This document shows positions 1-10,454 of a stretch of DNA of 64,000 nt, one piece after another. The notes beneath the pieces were generated by a model. The model was given only the letters and a program-made list of their open reading frames with translations, was not told the DNA's origin and did not search any database. The position numbers and the translations under genes were made by a program. Every line of letters begins with the position of its first letter. Position 1 is the stretch's first letter. The DNA lies in assembly GCA_916700875.1 (NCBI GenBank), contig CAKAKS010000298.1, positions 186,001 through 250,000 of the forward strand. Direction: 5' to 3'. This DNA comes from Sebastes aleutianus. Its lineage: Eukaryota > Chordata > Actinopteri > Perciformes > Sebastidae.

Positions 1-305
1 GGCAAGAGTAGGAGATGACATCATTTTGCCATGTCATCTGAAACCTGCAGAGGATGTTGTTGCCATGACGTTGGAGTGGAAGAGACCTGACCTGGTGTCT
101 GAATTTGTCTTAGTATGGCGTGATGGTCAGGACTTTGTGCTTACTAAAAATCCATCTTACAAGGAACGAACATCGCTGTTCATTGATGAACTGAAGCGAG
201 GAAACATTTCACTGAAACTCTCCAAAGTACAACTCTCTGATCAGGGAACGTATGAATGCTTCATTCCAGACCTGGATAAACAATCTTTAGTTAAGCTTGT
301 TGTTG
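1..305 (+). CDS. Gene A V-set Ig exon 1 (5' partial)
   Basis: V-type Ig domain exon entering from the left edge, read in the frame of ATG 26. It shows the first Cys in LPCHLKP, the core Trp in LEWKRPDL, and the DQGTYECF motif (D-x-G-x-Y-x-C) with the second Cys. It ends LVVG at a G|GTGAGT donor in phase 1, the usual phase for Ig exons. The nearest relative in the window is the gene C V exon (40396-40737), which shares RGNISLKLS.VQLSDQGTYEC. Confidence 0.85.
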
Positions 306-3300
306 GTGAGTAGACACAAACAGTATGTGTGTATTTCGGAGTTTCAGCTGCAATGTCTTTGTGATTATCAAGGTGTTGTCTCCATGTCTTAAAGATGTAA
401 CAGTTATTTCTTGAAATCCCAAAACAACCACCTTAACAGCAAACTCACTTTCAGCGTTATTCACGACTTACAACATTTCATCATTTCACTCTTTGTACTA
501 CAATAGTTAAATGATGAGGTGGAATTTTGCCAATAATGAAGTAATAATCTGTACTATTATACACTATAGTGTACTAATATTCATAATTACAAATTAATTA
601 ATTGCAGAATTCATTTGACATTTGATCCCTTTGGTTTTAGATAAGAGTTCATAAAATGGCTTAATTTCACAATAAAAGACAAAGAGCTAGCTACAAGTAA
701 AAGGCTGATTCTGGTCACTTAAAACAGCCAACTGAGGATTTAAGAAGCTGAATAATACTTAAGTACATTAAATTGATTAAAGCTCCATTTTTATCATCAT
801 GCTAGTGTAGAACTCCTAAAAGTCCTAAAACAAATCATATTAATGTGGGATCAGGAAATGTGAATTTTGTGCAAGATGCTTTTAATTATTAGCTTCGTAA
901 TGTGCACATTTCGAAACTTGTTTAAACAGGTTATTTTATTAATTTTATTAACTTGATTTTGAGAGCATTAATGATTGTTTTTGTTTTTTTGTCCTCCCAG
1001 GTGAGTTTGAGTTGATTGGGTCACCTCAGCAAATAGTGGCAACAGTTGGTGATGACATCATTTTGCCATGTCATCTGGAACCTGCAGTGGATGTTGCTGC
1101 CAGGACATTAGAGTGGACGAGACCCGACCTGAACCACAGATCTGTCCATGTGTGGCGTGATGGTCAGGACCTCATACATGTTAAAGATCCATCCTACACA
1201 GGAAGAACATCACTGTTCACTGATGAACTGAAGCACGGAAACATTTCACTGAAACTCTCCAAAGTGAAACCTTCTGATGAGGGGAGATACAAATGCTGCA
1301 TTCCAGATATGAATACAGACTCTTTCATTGAGCTTGTTGTTGGTAAGTGGACACACTTGTGTTTTTTTTTTTTTAAAGACAATGAAAAATAATACGACAC
1401 TCCAAAGTCTTTAGATACCAAGAAAGTATCTTAGTACAGCCTCCATACACAGAACTTCTTATTTGGGGAAATCTAAAGCTTGACAGACTAGTTACAGTAG
1501 CTCAGCTACGACTGGACAATCACTGCTGGGGAGGAGTTTAGCAAACGGGCATTGATTAAGAAACCAGACTAAGAGTCTACTGACACACTACCAAATGGCT
1601 GTACAGTATGTTTGACACGGTAGTGCATTAAGCTAAATGCCAACATCAGCATGCTAACATGCTCACAATGTCAATACTATCATGCTGATGTTTAGCAGGT
1701 TTACCTTTTTTAAATGTTTCCTTTTGCTCTGCATCAGGTTCTGTCTCCTCACCGGTTATATTTTTAGCGGGGATGATGTGATTTACTATTTTAGTTTCAA
1801 ATTGCTAAGGATTTCTAATAATGTTATTCTGTGTTTTATCATTTCAGATGATTTCTTTAACGTCCAGTCCAGTTCTGTTCCCGTCATCACTGGTTTAGCT
1901 GTTAGTTTGGCTGTTTGCATCATCATGTTCATCCTGCTGCTTCTCTTTGTTGTGTGGAAATGGAGGCAAATCATAATCAGTAAGTCACACATTTGTTAAT
2001 AAAAGTTATTCTTACAGGTTTTATTGGGAATAGTGATGTGCATTGTGCAAATTCAATTTGAATTGAAAATATCAGCATTTTACAGGTTATGATGTTGATA
2101 GAAAATGTGGTGGTATGTCTACTTTTATTACCAATCAGTCACATTGTTAGATGTTTTATTTTTATAAAACATTTTATACCTCATTGTAGACTCAAATGTC
2201 TCATATGCTGTGATATGAACATGTCTTTTATACTTTAACTCTGCTGCCTTTATGTTTTCACACAGAGACCAAGAGAAGCTGCAGAGATCAAACTGAAAAA
2301 GGAGAAAAGAAAAACTATGAAATTAATAAAACTGAAGATCAGTCTGATACTGAAGAAAGAGAGAGAGAGCAGCTCATGACACATGAAATGGTGGAAATGG
2401 AGGTTCTGAAGGGAAACGGAAAGAAGGAGAGCAAACATGTGAGTAAGGAAACAGGACATTTCTATAAATAAAATCTGATCTGAGCAAGTTGAACAAACAG
2501 GATCTATGTTTCAAAAAGAACTAAGAAGAGAACAAGAGCAGTGATGACTGAGAGCTAACTTTAACTGATGTTCAGAGGTTCAACAGAAATGGAACAGAAG
2601 AGGCACGATTCAGACAAAGAAATGAAGATGGAAGCAAACGTTAGAGGAGATTAATATAACAGAAATAAGAGAGTCATGTTTCTGTTCATCATCTCCCTCT
2701 CAGTTTAAGAAGAAGAGATCTGAGCAGCAGCTCCAGGAGGAACAGCAGAAGGAGGTTCAGACCCTGAAAGAGGAGCTGCAGACCAAGAAGAATAAGGTTC
2801 ATCTTCTCTTTAATAATATAACACACTGATTTCAGTTTGAAGTCACATGTTGTCATCCATAGTGTAGATCAAACCTACAGTAGTTTGTGCAGGTTACAAC
2901 CAGATCTAAATAAACTAATAACTAATTATTCAACATGTCTCTCATTGTCTCTCTCCACCTTGTCTCTGTCCTTCCAGATAGAAACTAAAGGAGCTGAGCT
3001 GCAGCAGCTCCATGAAGAGAAGAAGAGGAACGAGAACGAGCTGCAGAGCCTGAAGGAAGAGCTGGAGAAGAAGAACAAAGAGGTTCATGTCTTCATCTTC
3101 ATCTCTCTATTATTAATACAGAATAAATAGAGACAGAGATAGATCAGGTTGAATGAGTTCTCTCCTCTGAGCCTCTAACCTGCAGACAGACTCTCAACTC
3201 AACATTTCTGCTGTTTGAGGAACACTAGATGATCAAAGTGTTTACTGAGATCCACTTGACTGAATATGAAGCTACTTGTTCATATAGTACTCAGTGTAAC

Positions 3301-6300
3301 TGAACCATCAGGTTGAATCATTACTCTCATGATTTAATGTGGTTCTCATGTGTCTCTTCATGTCCTCCTCCTTCCAGCTGGAGAGAATTATAAACAACCG
3401 TAGAGGCTTTTCATTTCCTTTGGTAAGTGGTCATCATAAAGGTACAATATATACAATACATTTATTTCATATACAGTATTTATATATATATCAAATATCA
3501 AACACAGAGATAATCAGACTGGATTTATAAACAGATAAAACTGTAGAACTTGTACAGAATATACTGAGGGGAAAACATATCTTACATCCCACATGCTGCT
3601 GAAATGCAGAATTTATAATAATTTATATAGAGAGCTGAGCTTTCTCACTAGTTATTCAGCAGAAATCAGATGGTTGGAGTTAATGGGTGATTGTATATGA
3701 TGTTCAGTCACATGTCTTAATATGATCCAGGGTCCCAGTCAGGAAGACCAGCAGAAGAAGGAAGAAGTGGAGACACTGAAGAAGAAGATGGAGACCCAAA
3801 AGAAGGAAACAAATGCCAAAATTAAGGAGGTTTATATCTTTTTCTCAAAATATGTTTTCTTTTTTTGGCTTCTCCATCTAAGTCTAATATATTTATATCT
3901 ATATATATTGTCTCTCATCGTCTCTTTCCTCTCAGTTTGAAGACAAAGAAGCTGAAGTCCAGCAGCTTCAGGATCAGATTCAGAGGATGGAGACCAACCT
4001 GCAGACCCTGATGGAGTCCAACAACATAGAGGTTCATCTCTCTACCTTATCTTTGCTGTATCTATTGATATAGTGTAGCTCTAGTAGGACGAACAAATGT
4101 TAACATGTGATAATTCAGTGTTGAGCAGGCTGGTTCACTGTGGAGGCAGAAATCACAAATCACTTAACTAAACAGAATCATTTTGTTCAGTTCAAAGATG
4201 CGTAATAACTGACTGTGGAGTTTGTTCACTTTTTCTCCCAAGCTAAGCGGCTGTATCTCCATCTACTAGTATTACTAGGAGCAGACCAGTCTCACGGTAA
4301 ATGGTGTAATAGATCGGAGGAAAGTGTGTCAGTGTCACGCTTTGCCTCGCCGAGGCGTGAATATTACACGCCTGCATGAAGGTGCAGTGTTTTATAGTGA
4401 CGGTTGTAACGTGGCGTTTGTCACATGTTGTGTCGTGACGGAAGTCTAACTGCAGAGCTAGTTACGTAGAATATGAAGTTAGAAACACCCCTTATGGTGG
4501 GCGGGTAGGGAGCTTGGCGGGTCCAACAAACACAGGACTCAAACGAGACCGGTGTTCCAGACCGGTGTTCCAGACCGGTGTTTTGTTTTGCATGTTACCT
4601 TAGAGACGTTTGTCTCGTCTTTTGTAATGACGTTTGTCCCGTTTTCTCTTGACCTCTCCATTTGTCCTCAGTTGGAAAGAAGCCGAGCCACTCCAGTCCG
4701 TTCTTCCTCCTCTGTGGTAAGTGGTAGTTTTTATATCATGTGTTTTTCTGGTCAAACTGTTGAACTGCAGAGTTTCTAACAGGAACAGCTGAGTGATCTC
4801 AACTCTACTGAAAATGCAAAATTCACACAGAGATAAACTTAATATTCATGATTTCATTCCCTAATAAGAGACATGTCTCTCATCTTGTCTCTAATCTCTG
4901 TCTCCTCTCTCTCTTTCAGTTTAAGTGGCCAATAGTCTCCAGACAGAAGATCCAGGATGAGCAGCAGAGGAGACACGAAGCTGAGAACAGAGTTCAGATC
5001 CTGGAGGAGGAGCTGCAGACTAAGAACAGGGAGGTTAGTGTTTGTAATCTCCAATAAAGGTTTCTCTTTCAAAATTAGAACATTATGGTTTTGAAATAAT
5101 TATAAAAAAAACATAACTGAGCATGCTTATCTGGGGTTTCTGATGTACATGAATGTGTATCTTTACAGGCCTTTTTATCTGTTAGTGTTGTCTTGTTACC
5201 TTAAAATATATTTTATTGAAAGAATGTGTCTCTCATCAGCTCCAGGATGAACAGCACAGGAGACACCAAGCTGAGACAGAAGTTCAGATGAAGGGAAATG
5301 AGCTGCAGGACAACACTGCCATGGTTAATCATTTTACTTTCAACAATGTATTTGGCTGTTTTTCTCCTTTTCTATATCTTCTCATCTACATAGTGATTTG
5401 TTTCCAGCCATGTCATTGTTGTGTTTTTAGGTGTGATTGTGTTGTATTATCACTCCCATGGCTGAAAGTAGAGCATGTCTCTCATCTAGTCTTTCTCCTT
5501 GTCTCTCTTCTCTACCAGCTGAAGGGAAACCAGGCTGATATCCACAGTCAGCTCCTAGAGGAGACACAGAGAAGGGAGGACGCTCAGAGGGAAGTGGAGA
5601 AACTGAAGAATGAATTGGAGTCCCAGAAAAAAGAGGTAAATAGGATCATTATTAACTTTCTGGATTTAGATGACTGACACGCCTACTTTGTTCTTCCCAC
5701 TTTCACTCCTTAAATGTGTGCTGACAAGATTAATGTCCCTCTACTGCCGTTTATTGGTTCAGAGAAAATAAATCAACAAAAAAACATATTGCAACGTTTC
5801 TGTGTTTAACTGAGATGAGTGAGATGGAAACACTATTCACAGATATCCAGCAGATGAAAGTCCACTCTATTTAACCAGGTTTTACAGACAAAGTAATGTG
5901 ACTACTGGAACATATCATCACTTCATAATGATGTCCATAAGCAATTTAACTCAAGTTAAAAGTCATGAAGTATCGAGGTGATAAAACAATGTTTAGTATC
6001 TTTGAGATCAGTTAAAGAGTCCAGGGTCTCCAGGACCTCATACTGAACATCAGGGTCAAACACTTCTCACATTAAAAGAAACACTAACAGATGAATATAT
6101 GTTTATTGTGTATCTGTGTCTGATTATGATTTACTAACAGTTGAAATCAACATCCATCTGTCTGTCTGTTAGCTGAAGGACAAACAACAAGCAGCTGAAG
6201 CACAGATGAAGAAGAGTAATGAAGAGTGGAAGAAGATGAATGAAGAGTGGAAGAAGACTAATGAAGAACTGAAGGACACAAAAGATCAACTGAAGATCAA

Positions 6301-8455
6301 GAAGGAAGAGATCAACCAGCTGAAGAGAGAGGTAAACACACACACACACATAACTCTCATCAGAATGAAGAACAGTGAAGATGTTTATTGTGGTTGCAAA
6401 AATATTTGCAGGAGTAACAAAGTACCAGAGGACATGCAGGGTCAAGTTTGGTGGTATTTGGACAATAGTAATAAACTTTGAATAAACAAGTGACATCACT
6501 CTGAGCTTTAGTTCTCTGCAGACTGAGTCCAGCATGTCATCAGCAGCAGGTCTTTACAGGCAGCAGCTCATTGACTGAACTTCACTTCTGCTGCTGGATG
6601 CTGGATAGAATAACGTTACAACCAAACTAGTCTGAGTGGATAGTCTACAGGGACAGCACCACTCTGAACCTGAAACTCAACTAGTGTATGTTTCTACCGT
6701 ACTAACTTATAACTTTACCACCAGCTAAATACCTCCACTAATTAAATCCATGCTCTACTTTACAGGTTATGTTAAAGCAAGTGATTAATATGTCTATTTG
6801 GTAATTAATACATCTGATAAGTGTATTTCATCAGTGTTTCTGACCACTAGTAATCAGACTTGGGTGTGTTTTTATCCGCAAACCAGACTGAATTTAACAG
6901 GTGTTTCTGAGTAGTCGTGATGTGACTCAACTATATCAGGTGTATTACTGAGGACCAACGAAGAGCAGAGTTGAGTGTTTAGTTGTTTGTATGATCAGTT
7001 CTCTAGAAAGCTGCAAGCAGCAACACCACAGACCAAACATTCAGCCTGTTGTAGACAGACATGTTCTGGATAGACACTGAACTAGTAATACAAATGTAAA
7101 ACTATTCAGTTACATTCTTCCTGCAGGTAGTAGGTATGGTATCTTATAACTCTAAAGCAGAATCATCTCTGTATTGTATGAACAGGTTTCATCATCCATC
7201 TGATCACAATGAGAATTCATCCAGATATTAATGTGAACATTTACTTCATCTCTCCTCTCTCCCACTTTAACAAACAGCTCTGGAATCAGCAGCAGAAGAA
7301 AGAGGAAGCTGAGAGAGAACTGAAGCAGCTGACGACCAAGAACACTGAGGTTCATCTTTTCACCAAATCATTTTTATCTTTTCCATGTGACTTTGATTTG
7401 TTGCTGAAACTAAGATGATTAAACTAACCATGAGAGCAAATCTGAGAAACAAAATAACTGAAACACAAAGAAGTGAAACAGTAAATCTGTTTATTATCAT
7501 TCAGTCTAATCTGTGATCAAATGTAAAGTTCTTATTTTCTAGTAACATGTTGAATTCATCATTTAAGTTGTTCACTGATTGTTAAACCTGATATTTACAG
7601 TCTAGATGTGCTCAGAGTAAACAGGTTAAACCTGAGACTAACTATGTGCACATTATCACAACATCCAGCCAATCAGAAACTAGTTCATCAGGATATAATG
7701 TGGACTAAATAAAGTACTGAATGAAACTAAATGTCTCTCTTCATCTCTCTTTCCCTCCAGTTTGAGAAGCAGCTCCAGGAGGAGACGACCAAAATGAAGG
7801 AAACTGAGAAAGCAGTGGAGAACCCAAAGAAAGAGATGGAGGACAAGAGCAGCTCAGCCAGTCAGAGCTCAACCACAGAACCTTTCATTGTCGTTCAGGT
7901 CAACCAAAAGGACAATTATATCCGTCTCAAAAACACGGTCCCTAAGGTAATGTTGTTTGTGTCTGTATAAACACTATATAAGTACTTTATAAGTGTGTAG
8001 AATATGTACAGCAGTACATTAACCAAGTGCATCCTGGGATATTCTGATGGGACAAACCAAGATAATGACCTGAAGTTTATCCCAGAATCTCTTTCTCTTG
8101 TTTTCATGAGAAGACAGAAATATCATACAATCATTTACTGTATAAACACAATGGATTCATCTGTAACACATTATTCATTAGTCTCTTTTAGTCTCATTAT
8201 CCCTCTTGTGACTAATTTCTCTCCTTCAGGATCAACGACTGGGAGGCTGGAGGTTAGAAATGGAGGTCAACAAAAAAATCATCTCATACACATTTAAGCC
8301 ATCATTCAAACTCAAATCTAAAAGCACCGTCACTGTGAGTCTTTGTTGATTTCTCAATTTATGTTGTTGCATTTATCCTTTATTTCTTCTTTCTTTCACC
8401 ACTGTTGTTGAGTTCCATTAGAAATGAAAGGAAATAATAATAATAATAATAATAA

Positions 8456-8486
<31 letters not shown>

Positions 8487-8720
8487 AAGAAGAAGAAGAA
8501 GAATAACAACAACAATAATAACATATTTGTATAACTTTAATTAATTCAGTGATTCTGCTTGTAAGTCTGTGACCTTTGTATTTTACAGATGGCTGGCCCA
8601 GGTTGTTTTCAGCACTATGAACTGAGTTGGAAGGACTTGACACCCTGGAGCTCTGGAGACAATCTGAAGTTCACCCTCATCAGCGACACTGGCGTCCGAC
8701 ATCAACTCAATTCATACTAA
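1..8720 (+). CDS. Gene A: BTN-like V-V-TM receptor with coiled-coil array and lamin tail domain (5' partial)
   Basis: Multi-exon gene whose first exons lie before the window. Exons read by eye: 1-305, 1001-1342, 1848-1979, 2266-2438, 2704-2796, 2978-3082, 3378-3422, 3731-3829, 3936-4031, 4672-4716, 4920-5033, 5240-5323, 5519-5635, 6173-6331, 7266-7349, 7761-7946, 8230-8334, 8589-8720. All phases agree (1-1 for Ig and TM exons, 0-0 for the coil and LTD exons) and about 804 residues are visible. Predicted type I membrane protein: two V-set Ig domains outside, one helix, then a long cytoplasmic coiled coil ending in an LTD. BTN-like V domains are usually ligand-binding or T-cell-modulating; the role of this fusion is unknown. 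An IgC exon present in paralogues B and C is deleted here. The model rests on splice signals and paralogue comparison, not transcripts. Confidence 0.8.
306..1000 (+). other. Gene A intron between V exons
   Basis: AT-rich sequence with no further exon that I can see. It ends in a T-rich tract and a CCTCCCAG acceptor. Its sequence resembles the gene C intron at 40740-41390, so it belongs to the ancestral duplicated unit and is not inserted DNA. Confidence 0.6.
1001..1342 (+). CDS. Gene A V-set Ig exon 2
   Basis: 114 codons, phase 1-1, acceptor CCTCCCAG and donor G|GTAAGT. The reading begins GEFELIGSPQQIVATVGDD, a typical teleost BTN-like V-domain start, followed by LPCHLEP (first Cys), LEWTRPDL (Trp) and DEGRYKCC (second Cys). 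Because exon 1-305 is also a complete-looking V exon, gene A has two V domains in tandem, whereas genes B and C have V then C. Confidence 0.87.
1615..1712. repeat. Dispersed short repeat (GCTAACATGCTAA family)
   Basis: Sequence built on ATGCTAACATGCTCACAATG and GCTGATGTTTAGCAGG. It recurs as a variant at 9850-9935 and 33480-33570. I recognise it as a common fish interspersed repeat but cannot name the family. It lies immediately upstream of the IgC relic. Confidence 0.55.
1731..1776 (+). pseudogene. Gene A relic of a deleted IgC exon
   Basis: About 44 bases match the start of the IgC exons of genes B (24117) and C (41395): GCATCAGG.., a CTCACCGGT block and TTTAGCGGGGAT. The sequence then jumps directly to the intron that in gene C follows the IgC exon (TGATTTACTATTTTAG). 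The remaining roughly 290 bases of the C domain, including its Cys residues and donor, are missing. The neighbouring exons are both phase 1, so the loss leaves the frame intact. Confidence 0.8.
1848..1979 (+). CDS. Gene A transmembrane exon
   Basis: 44 codons, phase 1-1, acceptor ATTTCAG and donor A|GTAAGT. It encodes a short stalk (DDFFNVQSSSVPV) and a hydrophobic helix through VSLAVCIIMFILLLLFVVW, then a basic stop-transfer KWRQ. It is nearly identical to the B (24509-24640) and C (41785-41913) TM exons. Confidence 0.88.
2266..2438 (+). CDS. Gene A cytoplasmic juxtamembrane exon
   Basis: 173 nt, entering in phase 1 and leaving in phase 0, which shifts the gene from Ig-type to coil-type exon phasing. 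It encodes a charged linker (KTKRSCRDQTEKGEKKN, then EEREREQLMTHE and ESKH). Acceptor TTCACACAG and donor CAT|GTGAGT. No enzymatic domain or ITIM tyrosine motif is visible. Confidence 0.8.
2704..7349 (+). CDS. Gene A coiled-coil exon array (11 exons)
   Basis: Eleven exons, all phase 0-0 and of multiple-of-three length: 2704-2796, 2978-3082, 3378-3422, 3731-3829, 3936-4031, 4672-4716, 4920-5033, 5240-5323, 5519-5635, 6173-6331, 7266-7349. Most encode heptad-rich Glu/Lys/Leu helices ending in the pattern LKEELExKKxE. Two 45-nt exons (3378-3422, 4672-4716) are different: LERxxxx-Arg/Ser-rich linkers with consensus GTAAGTGG donors. Most coil exons instead use weak GAG|GTTCAT or GTTTAT donors. The 6173-6331 exon holds an internal duplication of the EEWKKMN/EEWKKTN unit. 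Exon 7266-7349 lacks a proper acceptor (CCCAC instead of CCCAG), so it may be skipped or start 12 nt later. Confidence 0.78.
6332..7265 (+). other. Gene A long intron before coil exon 7266
   Basis: Starts with a short (CA)n run. The rest is unique-looking intron sequence conserved in B (29105-29880) and C (45575-46375 and 47570-48270). I see no exon or gene in it. Confidence 0.55.
7761..7946 (+). CDS. Gene A last coil segment fused to start of lamin tail domain
   Basis: 62 codons, phase 0-0. The first half is coiled coil (FEKQLQEETTKMKETEKAVE). It passes through a Ser-rich linker (DKSSSASQSSTTEP) into the first LTD strands, FIVVQVNQKDNYIRLKNT. In gene B the same content is split over a coil exon (30886-30972) and a separate LTD exon (31142-31252), so gene A seems to have fused the two. 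IRLKN is the conserved first-strand motif of lamin-type LTDs. Confidence 0.82.
8230..8334 (+). CDS. Gene A lamin tail domain, middle exon
   Basis: 35 codons, phase 0-0, acceptor CTCCTTCAG and donor ACT|GTGAGT. The encoded segment starts DQRLGGWRLEMEVNKK, continues IISYTF..SFKLK and ends STVT. It corresponds to the lamin DQ.MGGW...SY.F...F.LK.G..VT segment. The exon limits (before DQ, after VT) fall where I recall LMNA exon 8 begins and ends, and the length (35 codons against 36) is almost the same. Confidence 0.87.
8434..8520. repeat. (AAT)n/(AAG)n microsatellite
   Basis: A run of about nine AAT units directly followed by about thirteen AAG/AGA units, inside the last intron of gene A. The same intron in gene B (31987-32028) carries an AAT-only run, so the AAG part expanded after duplication. 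Confidence 0.95.
8589..8720 (+). CDS. Gene A lamin tail domain, last exon and stop
   Basis: 44 codons including TAA. It begins MAGPGCFQ, contains WKDLTPWSSGDNLKFTLIS, then TGVRH, and ends LNSY. The WK..xxW.xGxxLxxxLI pattern is the C-terminal half of a lamin LTD. There is no CaaX box, so unlike lamins it is not expected to be farnesylated. Confidence 0.85.
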   Translation: MAGPGCFQHYELSWKDLTPWSSGDNLKFTLISDTGVRHQLNSY

Positions 8721-10454
8721 CTGAGCGGTTATTAATTAGCCAGCTGTCATACTCGTTTTCTTTTTTTAGATTATCTTATCTATTTGCTCCTTGAGAAAAG
8801 GGAAAACGTTACCATCAGTAACACCAGAATGCATTCTGAATGGTAAATAGTGATGTAAACATTAAACACCAGGAACAACAGGACTCCATTTTTCTTTTGC
8901 TCTCATTATGTTATTGCTCCTATTTTTCATGTCGACAGTGTCTTGTTAACCCTCGTGGGCTGGGCACCTTTTAGTGGATGCTGCTTTGAAAAAATAAATG
9001 TACTTACTCTTCTTCTGGTAAATTCAACAATTCAAAACATGTTTTGTTTGAAATTTGGTGGAATTCTGCATTTGTTTTATTGCTATTGTTTACATATATT
9101 TTACTGAAAAATAAATCTTTATTGTTGAGGGAAAACATTCTGAAATCTCAGATATTGAAATGCTATAAAGACAAAGGATTAAATAAATTAATCTCAAAAT
9201 TAAAACCTGAGCTATGCCACTCAAAAACTTTTATTTTGTATGTTTACTGGATTGAATATTTATATTAGATCTTTGTTATTCTATGTGTTGTAATATTTGT
9301 AATTCAATTTATACTGTCAATACTAATTTTTTTTTGTAATGCAAAGATAAAAAGATTAATACATATTTGATATTTTTACTACAGATGCTGAACATGTATA
9401 TCAAATATATCAATTTCCAAATATTTGTTGTTTTTCATATTTGTCCTGTGAGATACAACTTATACTATATAAAAAAAACTTGTAATTTTGTATTTATAGA
9501 GTGATATTTGTATATTCTTTCATTCTAGACTGAAACCACTCAATCTTTTTTTTCATTTATGTTTTCTCTTCAAATAAACAAATAAGAATAGTCTGTGTAT
9601 GTGTTGCTTAAATACAAAAAAGGAAGTAAAACAGTAAAAGATTGTAGCTGCAGGTTGTGAACATTAATCCCTGTTCTAAATTGTTGTGTAAACCAAAGCT
9701 GATCATTAATCTCAGTGAATTTTATTTTGAAGGAAGATTCAAGTTCAGAATCAGATGACCTCATGACCTCTTTTGGGGTCTCGACCTCCATGTTGGGAAC
9801 CGCTGGTCTACAGTCCGCTAGCAGCTCTGTGAGGCTGCACTGAGGAACAGCTGCTTTGAGCTGAATGCTAAAGTCAGTAGCAATGTTAACAATGCTAACA
9901 TGTTAGCAGGTGTAATGTTAACCATGTTCACCATTCACAATTACATTATATTGTCATTATAATATTGTCAGTTACTATTTTGTGACTGACTAAAGAAAGA
10001 GGTGATGCAGCAACACAGCAGATGACTTCATATTTAATGATATATTTACTCAACACACAATTTACTCTTTAAGCTGCTTCTTATTGTTTCTACAGAGCCT
10101 CTTGAACACCTCTTCTATTCATATATTCTCTCATGTGGTTTGTGTCTGAGGAGCTCAAATTATCAGCAGCATCTGTAGAGTCTAAAACTAAACATAGAAC
10201 AACAACATGTACTGAGAAAACTGTCATCTGGCTTTTTAAAAATAGTCCATGCATCAGTCAGTACCTCTGTGGTTGTTAACCTTTCTGTGTGTGAGAAAGT
10301 CTAACAGCCACTGCAAGTATGAACAAGTAACACAGAGAAGTCTGACACCTTATAGCCAACATGAACAAAGGTCAAAGTAAAGACAGAAGATGAAATGTTA
10401 AAACGTCTTTTCTTGATGACCAAATGACCTTTGACCTGTAAACATGAGGACCAG
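8721..10454. other. Gene A 3' UTR and intergenic region
   Basis: Holds a candidate AATAAA at 8993-8998, then AT-rich sequence. Its counterpart is 32227-34079. I see no supported coding exon. Open frames here (such as 9044-9268) are conserved only as far as the whole duplicated block is. A dispersed repeat lies at 9795-9935. Confidence 0.55.
9795..9935. repeat. Dispersed short repeat (AATGCTAACATGTTAGCAGG)
   Basis: Copy of the interspersed family also seen at 1615-1712, and present at the matching place in the downstream duplicate (33430-33570). It therefore predates the segmental duplication. Confidence 0.5.

Noticed and set aside
4020..4680. Possible exon or GC-rich gene between coil exons
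   Set aside because: The GC-rich patch (also 27600-27830) has no in-frame exon with splice sites and is intron sequence kept in both copies.
9044..9268. ORF with counterpart 32603-32893
   Set aside because: It lies in the 3' flank of genes A and B. Its conservation is no greater than that of the surrounding noncoding block, and it has no splice context or domain.
8841..10450. A B30.2 (PRY-SPRY) exon expected for a butyrophilin
   Set aside because: No exon with SPRY motifs (such as LDP.TA or W.VEV) was seen after any of the five receptor genes; the tails are coil or LTD.
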